Of a stretch of DNA of 64,000 bases, positions 1 through 12,316 are shown piece by piece. This DNA is from Phorcus lineatus. Its lineage: Eukaryota; Mollusca; Gastropoda; Trochida; Trochidae. The translations under genes and the position numbers were made by a program. The notes below the pieces were generated by a model that made no database searches, was not told the DNA's origin, and saw nothing but the letters and a program-made list of their open reading frames with translations. The DNA lies in contig OV121088.1 of NCBI GenBank assembly GCA_921293015.1, positions 21,799,645 to 21,863,644 on the forward strand. The letters run 5' to 3'. Position 1 is the first letter of the stretch. Each line of letters begins with the position of its first letter.

Positions 1-648
1 CTTCTTGCTTGATTAAACATCCAAACTAGAAGATGTTATATGCTGTACTATATTAAATCTAGTTCGAGTCGATAAAGACTCAGAAATGTATGTTATGCAG
101 TGTCTGACACACTGACCAGAAATTATTCCAGTTCGAAATCATACAGACAATCTGGAAAAACGTCTAACATTTGAGAAAGTTCGCTAATTATTCTGTGAAC
201 ATCTGGGAGTATTGTTGTATCTTCTTTCTCTGTTTATGCTCAAGTGAAAAAGAAAACTATCAGCTGACATTTTCTTATGACCCTTTGTAATAAAATGGTT
301 ATACGTTTCGTTTTTGCTTCCGAGTCGAAACTAAAAATATCAAAAAAGTTCCTCGAAACTAAGTACAAGTGTCCAAAAAAAGTTGTATATGCCAGCAAAG
401 AACGTCTACATCAATTATGCATTCGAAGTGATGTGGCCGAGCAAAATGGTCCTATCAATGTAGTGATCATGATGCCTGGTTTCGCCACCTCATATTGCCG
501 GGTTGCTAACTGTTCCAGATACTATGCCAGGAATTGCACTACGGTTATTGAATGCGCCCTACATTGGTTGGTGCAAGACATACCCAATAAACGGTAGTTC
601 ATTTTCAGATCACTCAAATACCCGTCTCTAATGATGCATTGTTTAAGC
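1..648. other. Left-edge stretch, no convincing gene
   Basis: No gene can be supported here. The longest open frame (277-597, +, 106 codons) resembles no family I know. It has no clear splice signals and could be a decayed transposon fragment, because the base composition of 430-595 is less AT-rich than its surroundings. A TTAA-flanked MITE begins immediately after this stretch. Confidence 0.3.
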
Positions 649-652
649 TTAA

Positions 653-1093
653 AGAGGCACAGAGTATGTTGTAGGAGTCAAATATTTCGAACTTCATAAA
701 TGGTGTTATTTCATCGAGAAGTAGTGTTTGTTTCAGAAAATCAGAATCCTAATGCTTATAAGTTCAGTATAGTGACAATTATTTCTGATCGAAAACCGGA
801 CAGTGGCGCGAACCAATGACTCAAACGTCATTTTGGAAACTTATTTACAGCAGACACAAAGACAAACATAATAAGGTCATTTATCTTCTTATTTATGTTT
901 ATTGGACACTGAATTTCGACTTTGTAACTTTTATAGGGCCATTTTCCGATTATCATTGAAAACAAGAAAATATCATATCTTGTCAATTAGAAATAATGAT
1001 GCAAGTTTAGGAAGGTGATTTTAACTTAAATCAGGTCATACTAGCTTTTAATCAAAGCCACCTGAAAAATCATGAGACATTCTCTCTGTCACT
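653..1093 (+). mobile_element. TTAA-flanked MITE, copy 1
   Basis: A ~441-bp non-autonomous element is bounded by TTAA at 649-652 and 1094-1097. Its outer ends are inverted versions of AAGTGACACAGAGTATGTT (here the left end reads AGAGGCACAGAGTATGTTG). The interior contains family-diagnostic words such as GGAGTCAAATATTTC near the left end and CAATGACTCAAACGT in the middle. The same interior recurs at 8501-8997, 28120-28580, 31721-32164, 46984-47451, 56289-56762 and 57002-57357. A TTAA target duplication points to a piggyBac- or Kolobok-type transposase acting in trans; this is an inference, since no coding sequence is present. Confidence 0.8.
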
Positions 1094-1097
1094 TTAA

Positions 1098-4000
1098 CAA
1101 ATACCATTGCATGATTATAACCATGGTCCAGTCGGAAGTTCCTCACTGGACGTTCCGTCTTGTTTCTACGAGTTCGTAGTTTTATAGTTTTTCTTTGTCT
1201 GCTATCTTCTCCATAAATCCTATTTCAGTCAATATATAACCTTTGGAATTGTCTCGTATTCCTTATCATTGATCACCACATATCACCCCTGAATTGATAG
1301 GGTCAGAGAGCTCAATAAACCTTCCAGAGAAGGCGGCAATATCAGAGGATACAACTGTGTGATGTGGACTTCATAGATTCCATTTACATATATCATGATA
1401 AATCATATTTTGATGTGTACACATGATTTTCAATAATTACAATTACTTTATATTAATTAAAACTTTCGAATTTCATTAAAATACGACGATAGTTTAACCT
1501 TTGATCAGGTGTTTTGGATATTGGATATTGGATTGAACGTTCACCAATGAGAGCGTTTCCCATCAAAACGTTTTCATTACGTGTTCTTCGCGTGCCTTAC
1601 GTTCAGTCAACATGTCAGCACAAACGATGGTAAGGTATTGATGGTAAGCCAGGGAGACCAGCGAATCGCCACGTTGCTGCTACAATTCTCTACCGACTGT
1701 TTTGTCCAGTTGTATCTCCGTGATTAATTCCTTCACAACCAATGTTCTAATACAAGCTTTTAACGGGCTTACAGCAGGTTCCCCTTACGGCAAAATATTG
1801 ACTCCAATGCAATATTACAGCCAGTGGAAACGCTGCATGCATGGATAGAATATCTATCGTCACATAAGCCTATGGAAAGATGCCTTGCTGTTTAAAGAAG
1901 ACTCACAGTGCATATTCGATATAATACATGTGTGTACTTTTGAGTTTATTAGATATTTTAAATCATATTTTGTTCAGAATGCCAAGTTTAAAGATGCTTA
2001 AATGGGCAATATTTGTGAAAACTAACAATGAATTTTCAACATGAAAGTATACCTTGAAATGAAAGGGGAGAAAAAAGGCTACGAATTACTGCTGCAAGAT
2101 TTTGATTCAAAGTATGAGAAAATGCAACAAGAATTCATCACAAGCAATATAATGTGGTAGCCCATCTAAAGTATGTGAGACCTAAAAACTGTATACTGCA
2201 AAAATCGCCTATAAGAAACGAGCTCTTAAGATCGTCATGCTATTCTGAAGAGTATGTGCATAGGACTTTCAAATTCATGTATAATTTTCATACGCGATCG
2301 TTCGAAAATTCAAATAAGTAAATCAAAATCAACACCTGAACACATTAGACACAAAAATAGTGAGATCACTGGTAAATGGAATACAATGTTTGCTTTTGTT
2401 TGTTTTCTGTTGGAATGAATCGCAGATTTTCTTGTTATCAATAAGAAATTAAACTGAATCATTCTGAACAAAGGAGGCAATAATGAGTACAAAGTGGATA
2501 CTTATATTGCGCTGGACTCACACGACATTGCTCTCTCAGGCCAAATATAAAGTATTTACCACAGACTCACGTTTTTCTGGAATGATAACAATTAACGACC
2601 TAGAATTCGCAAATGGTAATTTTGGCGCTCAAAATTCATATGGATCAACGGATTGTGCTGATCAACATGTAGAAATGAGAATGTTTCATAATTTGGTAGG
2701 AAGCGAATTATAGTGTCCTCAATTATCGATCGACTTGGCAAGTTTCTCGATGTCAAGATGAGACTTCATTACGTGGTCTGGAAATTCAACTGCTTTGAAT
2801 CAGAAGGAATACCTGTGAAACACCATCAGTAGTTATTTGCATAAAGCCAGAAGAGGAGAGAAAAACTCCGTATATCCGATAATAATGTTAGAATTATTAA
2901 TATATGCCCTTATGTCTTTATCGTAATGACATTGTAGTTCATAGCTGCAATGCAATAACAATGAATGATGAATAACAATTTTACATTGATCATTAAAAGC
3001 AATGGTTATCCTATTTTGCCTTTGCACAAATTATTTAAAATCGTGCATCATTCTTAAACCATTCGTGATTGCATCGTGAAAGCGTCGTGTCAAGATTATT
3101 GATTGTGTTCTGACCGTGTTAGAATCGTGATCTTTCGTGCAATGATTGTACCAACATCGTAAACCTCAAGCACAGAAACCGTTTTAACATAATAGATCGT
3201 AAAAACGACAATACGATACAAGTACGATAGAATCGTAATGTTACCGTAGTGCAGTCGTGCGTAGTGTGAGTTAGGCTTAAGTCACCTTATAATGCTCTTG
3301 CTCATGTGCACAATGAAACTGACATAACAATGGTATGACGTCAAAATCTAGCAAGAGGTCGAAATATGTTTTAATCAATGTCTTTGTCTTTTGCAAAGTT
3401 ATCCAAGTGGGCACTAACATGTATCAAGACATTTTATTTCTTGTATATGAATACGGGCTACAGGGGTGACCTTCTGTAAGTGTCGCCATTGCAGGTATTG
3501 ATTATTATCCATGGTATATTCCTGACAATGTCTCAGAACACATTGATTACGCCTAACAGTCCAATTAGGACGAACAAGCACTGGTCATTAAGATAATTAA
3601 CACGTTCGTTACAGAGAAGCATGAATCATAACTACATATACATATACCACAACATGCATCTGCCTGTAAAATTATACATTTTACTTACATTTTTGATAAA
3701 TAAGACAAAGTGAACACAGCTTACATTCTCTTATAGCAGGTTTGTCCATCACTGCGAACAAACTAAAGAAAACGAATTCTCTAAAATGCAAATTCATATT
3801 AGAAATAAACATGTCAAAAACTTTTCAATTGGCCTTCTTGGTCATAACTTTAGAAGAAATTTTAATCAAGGGTATATTTAATCTTTCGGGCGTTATAAAA
3901 ATTTACAAACAGCCTTAACTGCCACAAACAATTGGCATAATTTCTTCTTACAAAAGTGTTAGAGATACGCGATGAAGAGATTTTCTCTTCAAAGAGGCTA

Positions 4001-5958
4001 CTTATTTCTTCCCACGTTAACCTATGTTACATGAAGGCAATGATTCGTAATTCCATCAAGATCCCAATAGTTAAAAAGGAGATACAATCTACTCTATCCA
4101 ATGTTGTCTTACATCTGCAACTGATTTGTGTTTTGTAAGTAATACGCGCTCCCTGGTCTTTCTCAAAGGTTACTAGGCCAGTTCAATTACTAGTCTGAAA
4201 TATCGTCTTCATTTCTTTACCTTTGATTGTAGACCGACACTTCTGTCGCCCGAATGCTTTCTCTCGCACAGCGAGCCGCATACTAGCTATCCACTGGGGT
4301 TGAAGGCAGAGCCTCTCGGCCTACTTAGATTAGGAACACTCAGAAGTTGGTAGTTCAGGCCAAGAAGGTGCATAACATGTACCGGGGAGTTCTAGGGCAA
4401 AAATGAAAGTGTAAAGATAAGCATAAGTATATTCTCTGAGCGCCTATAACCCCTGATACCCACTACGGTATGGGCGTTGTTTCCCTGACAACTGGTTACC
4501 CATGGCTATAGAGAGCATGAATTGTATTTAGCCAATGAAATGTCGTTTGTCGATCTCTCATCCGGGTAGTGTCGATATTGCTCGAGAGAAAGCCATTTCA
4601 TTGGCTGGTTTAAATTAGATACATATCGGGGTATGGTAGGATTCAAATGTCCTGATGTAAAAGAATAACAAGGGTTTTTTAAAAGATGTATTTAAACCGA
4701 AGTATGGTAAGTAACAACGAGCTCTAGAACTCTATGTTGAGACGTTTTGCGAAGCCTCATATATGTGGCATTGTTGAAAGTGATACAGAGTTAAACATTT
4801 ATTAAGAACTCATCAGATTGATATAATGTAATGCTAAGGACTCAGATCAGTGACATGTCCTTTTGTGAAAACCGTTTGTTGGTTTCAACAGCTTAGGAGA
4901 AACAACGTGAATGACGCGATAATAGTAACCTTACACGGTCAACTCATGTTTATCCACCTCAGCAGTTATTATGCTGCTTTATATTGCGTAATCAGGCTGA
5001 TTTTATTGTGTTTGCTCACAACTTTATTGTGATTAATTGTTTGCCAACCCTTTCCGTATTATCACGTGCATATTATTGAATACAATCATTGAGCCAGTAC
5101 AATAGTTATGGCATAATCTCTTCCAAGAGCGAATATTCATCACATTGCAAGGCGATTGATAATCACAGAATTGCACGTTTGACCGTTTGCTTTGTAATCA
5201 AAGTGAATCGGACATTAGGGTTGTAATTAAATGGGAATGAAATTATTGCCTCAAGTCGTTATAGCAACCATCATCATGCACTATTGATATCGAACGAGAA
5301 TCACCATTACATGATATATTTTGATATGCTAAGCCGTTTTCAAAAACGAGATATTATATGATTACCGTAACACATAATATAGAAAAGCATTACACAATTA
5401 TGAAAAGTGAACTAAAGCAATCCTGGGTGCTGAAGACCAAATTTTGACCCTTTTTAACAAAATTTCATTTGATACACGAACTTCTAGAAGAGACGATGCT
5501 TCAGGTGCCATAATCAGGGCGTACACAATATTTCCACTATACTTTACCATCACCATTGATTCAGTAATTCAATAATCGACATTATTTCAAGCAAAAAGTT
5601 CAAAGTCATAAAAGTAAAATGTCCGCCACGCATTCGAGACACTGAGAGCATTGCCCCGCTCAAAAGGACATAACATAAAAGGATTGCCATGTCTCATCCA
5701 ACCTATTTGAACCTCAAGTATTCCGACACTTCTGCAGTGAGCACTTTTAGAGAGTTATTGAAAGTTTGCTTTTATACCCTTTACAATTTTCATCCCAGAT
5801 TACAATGAAGGTTTGTATGTCGAATTCACTGTCATTGTTTACTTAATTAATCAAATTCATTTACCAACTTCATAGACATCTTTTTGCTGTAGTTTATAAG
5901 TATGTAACTACTGATTCCCTATGTGCACCTCAGTGAAGTGAAGAGTCTCAACAAGTGT
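1098..5958. other. Gene-poor stretch with decayed repeats
   Basis: No gene can be supported. The stretch 1785-1925 resembles 43995-44130 (shared words around AATATTNCAGCCA, ACATA-GCCTATG and AAGACNACTCA-AGTGCA), so both are copies of one unidentified dispersed sequence. A further decayed-looking segment lies at 2470-2830. Region 3060-3285 is unusually rich in ATCGTAA/ACGAT words, as subterminal transposase-binding regions can be, but no inverted ends were found. A short hairpin with 13-bp arms AGCCAATGAAATG/CATTTCATTGGCT lies at about 4530-4605. Confidence 0.35.
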
Positions 5959-6312
5959 CATCACATCACTCGTCATATGAACCATCACATCACTCGTCAT
6001 CTGAACCATCACATCACTCGTCATCTGAACCATCACATCACTCGTCATCTGAACCATTACATCACTCGTCATCTAAACCATCACATCACTCGTCATCTGA
6101 ACCATCACATCACTCGTCATCTGAACCATCACATCACTCGTCATCTAAACCATCACATCACTCGTCATCTGAACCATCACATCACTCGTCATCTGAACCA
6201 TTACATCACTCGTCATCTTAACCATCACATCACTCGTCATCTGAACCATCACATCACTCGTCATCTAAACCATCACATCACTCGTCATCTGAACCATCAC
6301 ATCACTCGTCTT
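5959..6312. repeat. 24-bp minisatellite, ~15 copies
   Basis: Nearly identical 24-bp units (CATCACATCACTCGTCATCTGAAC with few substitutions) are tandemly repeated about 15 times. Because 24 is a multiple of three, two forward frames stay open and would encode 8-residue repeats (NHHITRHL and SEPSHHSS). The SEPSHHSS frame is broken by one TAA near 6220 and neither frame has supporting splice signals, so it is best read as non-coding. The high copy identity implies recent expansion or ongoing length variation. Confidence 0.95.
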
Positions 6313-8045
6313 TAACCGATGTAAGTCAAACAGATCGATAATCCAATTACAACCGATCTGAGTGTCTGATTAGTTTCTAGAATAGGAGAGGATGTGTGAA
6401 AGATCGGGAGTACTGTTTGTGTCTCTCCAAGATTCCAATTACAGATATCTTACTTCAAGACTTTTCATGTGAAGACTAAGACTTTTATGACCATGCTTAC
6501 AATATTTGGAATGGCTATATTTTTAGAGGACTATTTCTTGACTGCCAGAGGCCTTCTGTACTAATTTGAAACTTCGAAGAAGGGTTTGTACACAGCTAAC
6601 CTATCTTTTCTCACGTTGAAATGAGAAACGTTAAACCTAGATGAGAAAACTAAGCCAGAGAATGAAACATCGAATGCAATCTGAGAAATAAATCTGGACC
6701 TAAATGAAGATGTTGAAATAGCAAGCAAACGGGATGGATTACTGATGGCGATTGTTTTGATTCGGTCAGGTAGTCCCTTAAAATGGTATGTCGCCAATAG
6801 TGATATCTAATAATGATTTACAAAATATGATTTCATAATATACATGTCATAAAATTAAGAAAGCTGAAAGATACATACTCACAAACCATGTGAACGCTGA
6901 CATAAACAAGGAAAAATCAGTTTCAAACTCAACCTAGCATTTTCATACACCGGATCGAAGGATGTGTTTCTGGAGACAATGCAAGATCAAGCAAAGAACT
7001 TCAGTTATCTACAATGTAGAAATGCTAGTGCCAATCTGACGATGTTTATGGAGTAAACAAAGCACCAGCTCAAGCTAAGCTGACAAGGCCACTGTTTTGT
7101 TGCAGTCTCATGACCATTTTCTCTTATGATATAGTTTTTCATAAATGTGTTGTTACTTGCTAGATTTGCTATTGCAACCAGCACCCAACTTCTAAATCGT
7201 GATTTGATATTTGATTTGGATTTGGATTTGATCGATACTTAAGATGACGTTCAGATTTTATGTAATACATTTATGCATAACTGTTAATTCCTTTCTAAAA
7301 TCGAAAAAGGAATCACTTCTTGTGTCTTAAATAGTAGTTTTATCAATTATAAAGTACAGGTAAGTACCCAAAATTGCTAGTATTGAGGATCCAGTGGTTT
7401 CTGTAGGGAATTCTTTGTTCATGTTCTACAGTATATATTCTGCCATGCTCAGTATGTTTATCGTGTGACTTTAACCTACAACAGAAGGATTTGATCGATA
7501 TTCCAGCTCTTGACTTCACTTCAGTCTGTTATCAACTGCTGCTTCATTAAATCCACCCTCCAGATGAAAGATTATCTTCATTACCGAGCCGGATTATCAG
7601 ATTACTATCACAGACCACATGGCTGGAGCATCAAAGGTTTCTACATATGTATGTGATAGAACTGAATATACAGTTTCTTACCACAACACCAAGAGTGATA
7701 GTTCAGAAATCACTCGCTATGAGTCTCCGGTTCGTTATAATATGTGTGAGTCGGCAGCAACCATCTTTGAAGGCACTAAGAATTAATTTAATAAGAAGAC
7801 CAAAATTAAACTTAATACTGGAGAGTTGATATAGAGCGTCATATATCATGATTCAAGTATCAAATTAGTTGCTGGTATATGTTTAGATGACTATCGTCAT
7901 CAACTATCCATTACTAATCAAATTCCATCATATTTGGAGTTTTCTCCTCGTTACAATTTGATACTTTCTGATATGACTTTGGGCAAGAACTTGCTTCAGA
8001 TTGAACGGTTACTAACGTGGACATATTGCCAAGATACCTAGAGTT

Positions 8046-8048
<3 letters not shown>
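6313..8048. other. No feature seen
   Basis: AT-rich sequence without a supportable gene. Open frames are short and show no family signature. Confidence 0.4.
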
Positions 8049-8095
<47 letters not shown>

Positions 8096-8104
8096 CGGGG
8101 GGGG
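8049..8104. repeat. Poly-G tract followed by (AG)n
   Basis: A run of 47 consecutive G (8049-8095), one C, then 8 more G leads into a short AGAGAGAG tract. This is an extreme homopolymer with obvious G-quadruplex potential on the + strand. Its length is hard to sequence accurately, so the exact count should be treated cautiously. Confidence 0.95.
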
Positions 8105-8500
8105 AGAGAGAGTATCCCTACACTCGTCTATAAAAAATCGCTCATACAGGAACACTCATTAAATATTTTGAATAGTTTTGAGTTAACCATCAATATCAAA
8201 ATATTTGTTTGTCTCAAAGACATCGATATGCAGTATTCATATTTATGTAAATACAAATCACCATTGGTCAGCGTGTGCAGAGAAGAACTAGACATCAGAT
8301 TACCGTGTCACTCTAGATCTTCACCGGGGAGATCAACGGAAATGTAGAAATCGATACCGACCTAATGAACACGTGTATCATTGAACCATTTATTATCAAG
8401 CATTTTTATATTATTTTTATATTACCCTATAATGTTTAATGATAATGAAGTTTCGTAAAATATCATTCAAACTGTTGACATTACCATTAGATAAATATCA

Positions 8501-8997
8501 AGGTGACACAGGCTTCAAATCATGAATTTTGTATGTGGCTTAGCCAAAATATAATTTGTCCGGAGTTAAGTCCAAATCGCCTATCGAAAGTTGCATCTGT
8601 ATCTATCAAATGCCAAAATAATGACATAAATTTATGAGATTTCGGTTGTAAATTAAAAACGGCCATATTGTTAAGAAGTCGAAATTCGGCCTCTCATTTG
8701 CATGTATATTTGTTAAATGATCTACTCACCAATACCGACCTATGTTCCTCGTTTACTCTGCTCTAAATAAGTTTCCAAAATTACGTTTAAGTCATTGAAT
8801 TGCTCCATTGTATGGTTTTCGATCATAAATCTCGAATTTTTCCCTGTATGTTGTCACTTTTCTAACTGATTAGCATTGAGATGTTAATTTTCAGAAACAA
8901 CCACTACTTGTCGATGAAAACAAAACTACTTGTCGATGAAATAACACCATTTATGAAGTTTGACAAAACTCACCCTAACAACATACTTTATCCTATC
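8501..8997 (-). mobile_element. TTAA-type MITE, copy 2 (degenerate ends)
   Basis: This is a reverse-orientation copy of the 441-461 bp MITE family. It begins near AAGGTGACACAGG and ends near AACAACATACTTTATCC. The interior matches other copies in reverse, including ACGTTTAAGTCATTGAATTG and the AATAACACCATTTATGAAGTTTGACA region before the end. The TTAA duplications are no longer visible, so it is an older insertion than copies 1, 3, 4 and 7. Confidence 0.7.
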
Positions 8998-11116
8998 TCA
9001 TGTAAGAATGCCGATCTCTGATTGGTCAACTTGACCCTAAACAAATATCCATTTACACCGTCACCGAGGGATGATAAATCCCTTATACCCGCCACATGAG
9101 TAAAGCGTGTTTCCACGTCAATCAATCAAAGTCATGTGATCAGGTCATAGGTGTTCATTTCTGTTTGTCTTTTTAATAATACATTAAACGCACTAGTGCA
9201 CGCAAATATTTCGTAAACACAACGAATGCACAGATACTGCATATCTCTCGATATTACTCACTTTCCTCACTCAAGTAATCTACCTCGTAGGTTATTTAAC
9301 AAATATTTACGTATTCGGGTAGTAAAGTGGATTTTTAAAGGCCGAAAGTATTTAATGTTACGTTACATTAAATACGCATGAACTACGATATCGGAAATAT
9401 TAAAATTTTGCTTATAACCAGAAAAGCGGAAACGACAGCCGCTATGGTCAATCTAATAACAATGCTAATACTGTGTTATTAAATCGGTTAATTTACAACA
9501 TATTTCATGATTTGTTGTCAGTTTAGAGTTTAGGTAAATTCATTAGTTGCACACAATAGTAGTTCAGCCGTTTCCACGTGTCAATCATTTATCCGTTTTG
9601 TGCACAGTTAACCATAGATTTTATATGTCCAAGCCGACAGCGGCTGTCTTAACGTGTTCATTGTTGATTGCAGGTAAATTGTAAAGGATGTTTAGTATTT
9701 AATTGCATCGATAGAAAATTTAAGTGAATGCATAAGTCCTCGTAATCCTTAGAATAGCCAATTTAAACGTTTAGTCTAATATATATACTTTTGAATGTGG
9801 ATTACTTTTAGTTTCATTCGTCTCCTTGCATCAAATGAATAATAAACAGTCTCCAACGTACAACGTCTTCAAAGTTAAAATACATCAGCAGGCACATTAC
9901 TTTTAGATCATTTAAAGTAAGGTGTTTGCAAATGAAGCTTCGTAAAATCTTTGAAAACTCACCATGATCAGCTCAAGGTTTGAGCGTCTAACAAACCTGG
10001 CGATCATTTTAACTGTTTTGGATTTCTTCAAGTCATATTTGAAAAATTAAGTGGAAATTGGCCATTTTCATAGATAAAATAATTTACTACACTGCAGTCG
10101 AACTTTCGGTAAATTTGCACCTCTCTTTGCTGCATGTCGTCTACATGTATACTGAAGCCATTTTTTATGCAAAATCAGAAACTTTTTCATTCTCACAAGA
10201 ACACTGTGCCAAAACCTTCCGAAATAAAATCTTAAGCTACCTTTGTACTAATAACTTTAACCTGAAGTAAAAATGACAGTTATTTGGTAAGTTATAACTG
10301 AATTTTTGTATCAAAGTAAAAGAAAATAAAGAAAGTCATTGCATTGAAGAGTACTCTCTTAGAGTTTAGAAGACAATTATATTAACCCCATATCATACAT
10401 GTATATTTACAATTTGTAGGAAAGTCCGTGTGTTAGGACATGTGGATAGAGTTAAATGTTATTGCACAATATGTATAAGAGTGGTAATATTGAAAATGAA
10501 TATAATTTTTTACTGGTTTGTAACGCTTACAGAAATCTTATACCAGTTTATACCTCATACGTACTTTTTCAACCTTTCAAGACATAAATTTAACTTCTTG
10601 CTGTTTAGTCATAACAAAGAATTGATGAAACGTATTTCCATGTTTATTCTCTATGCGACAAATTATCGCAAATCTGCATGGTCCAATATATATACCATGG
10701 GCCGATGGCCTACATGTACCTAAAGGAAATAAATTTTTAAAAATAGCTCATTCAGAAATGAATGCCCCCGGACTGCATGTCCTCAAAATCGAGTCTACTA
10801 AGCTCACTCTTTTGAATGATCAACTGAATGTCTGTCAACAAATGTGTAACAATAATTGTTATATGGAAAATAACATCTAGCTAAAGTAATCTCCCTTGAT
10901 GATAATCGACTTCCGCTTGTGGCTGACTGGTGCCGAAAAAAGGGTAATGAAATACATTTATGAATGCACATTCATTAAAAGTCATTCTGCTTTGCCTCTG
11001 TGTAGATGTTAAGATATCATTTGAAGCATAATTATAAAGATAATGCATGATATAACGTTACGACGACATAATGAGGAAAACCTGAATTTGACAGATTGGT
11101 TTGCCGAGTCTGGCTT
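8998..11116. other. No gene seen
   Basis: AT-rich sequence. Small open frames at 10058-10270 and 10430-10880 overlap each other in different frames and show no recognisable domain. Nothing else could be supported. Confidence 0.35.
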
Positions 11117-11850
11117 GTTCATGGGCCCCGCTAACAGAGTCCCCTATGTATAGACTATTGACAGGGTAATTCACCCGCCATCTTCGATCTAAAAAATCTA
11201 ATTTTACGCTATTGTCGACTCAAATTGCATTATGTAGTAATAGAACACATTCCCAGAGATACTCCGCCGCTAACCTTTCCTTCATAGTTATCGTTTTATT
11301 CCTGCTTTTAATCTTTCTTTCGCGAAGCGGTCAGGTCACATTTACCTTACCCGGAAGTTTACAATGGCTGCCGACATGGCCGCAGCCAACACGCTTCTTG
11401 AACCTCATTGGTTGATTAGTAGAATGCCATAAACACTTGATTAAGCGAGGGAAATTAAAAAATTTTCGCATGACATTTTTAACACGTGAGAGATAACAAC
11501 AATGTCAGAAGTCAACTTAACTCAGTGGTAATATTTTTTTAAAGACATTAATTTTACAATAACTCGTCATAAACAATAACTGGTCGACCGCCATTGACAA
11601 CTTCCGGGTGGGGTAAATGTAACCAGGCTCGCTTCGCGAAAATTAAGTCAGAAATAGGCATTATTAAAAAAAAATTAAGGTAAGATTAGCGGCGGAGTAT
11701 CAAAGGATATATGTCCGATAATTTCGTGATATACTTTTAGTTTTTATTTGCGTTTAAAGAGCATTTTACACGCTAGAGTTCGAAGATGGCGGGTGAATTA
11801 CCCTGTCAATAGTCTATACATAGGGGACTCTGTTAGCGGGGCCCATGAAC
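11117..11850. mobile_element. Foldback-type element with perfect 70-bp inverted ends
   Basis: Positions 11117-11186 and 11781-11850 are perfect 70-bp inverted repeats (outer end GTTCATGGGCCCCGCTAAC). Inside them a second pair of imperfect inverted segments continues the fold: GATACTCCGCCGCTAA near 11257 against TTAGCGGCGGAGTATC near 11686, and TTTACC-CCGGAAGTTTACAATGG near 11345 against CCATTGACAACTTCCGGGTGG near 11591. Most of the 734-bp unit can therefore fold on itself. I found no target-site duplication under several boundary choices. No transposase is encoded. The right end lies 466 bp upstream of the gene A start codon, so the element may contribute to that gene's 5' region. Confidence 0.75.
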
Positions 11851-11984
11851 TCGTGTTGATATCTTTGATATCAGAAGACACAAGGGTGAGATTCTATTTA
11901 TCCTCCAAAATCATTGTTCATTTCGAGTTCGTGAAAAATGTGTATTTCTGAAATCTGCACTACTCTAAGACTCTCAGTGGAGTG

Positions 11985-12080
11985 TTGTCATAGCATTGTG
12001 ACGTCATCATGTTTATGACGTCATAGCATTGTGATGTCATTACTTGATGATGTAAAACAATTGTGATGTCATGAACTTGA
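11985..12080. promoter_or_regulatory. CRE-like repeat cluster upstream of gene A
   Basis: The unit (T)GATGTCATAGCATTGTGA is loosely repeated, giving two perfect TGACGTCA palindromes (near 12000 and 12017) and several TGATGTCA variants. TGACGTCA is the established CREB/ATF site. The same unit recurs at 26265-26410, and TGACGTCA sites recur at 30460-30500, so the cluster is also a dispersed short repeat. A regulatory role for gene A is inferred only from its position 240-330 bp before the start codon. Confidence 0.45.
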
Positions 12081-12118
12081 CTGTAATAGGGCATTGTTCA
12101 AAATCTACTGTCAAAACA

Positions 12119-12136
12119 ATATCTCCTAGGAGATAT
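12119..12136. other. Perfect 18-bp palindrome
   Basis: ATATCTCCTAGGAGATAT is its own reverse complement. It is followed within 40 bp by a GATATCG/CGATATC pair. It sits about 180 bp upstream of the gene A start codon, in the probable 5' UTR or promoter. Protein binding is a possibility only. Confidence 0.5.
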
Positions 12137-12316
12137 CGTTTGATCTACCACAAGCGATATCACCTGTGGAACATAGTTTTGGATGATAAAATGCAATTCT
12201 CCTCTCAAATCTCAAAGGCATTACATTTTCAGTGATTTTTTGTTTTAATAGGGTTTTAGCTGTGAAAATGGACAACTAGATTACGGATTCAAAGAGAATA
12301 AAGAGAAAGTTTCAAG

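Noticed and set aside
277..597. 106-codon ORF as a gene
   Set aside because: No family resemblance, no splice context, and it is flanked by repeat-rich DNA; insufficient support.
3060..3285. Transposon end with repeated ATCGTAA/ACGAT words
   Set aside because: No inverted partner or target duplication was found; left as an observation only.
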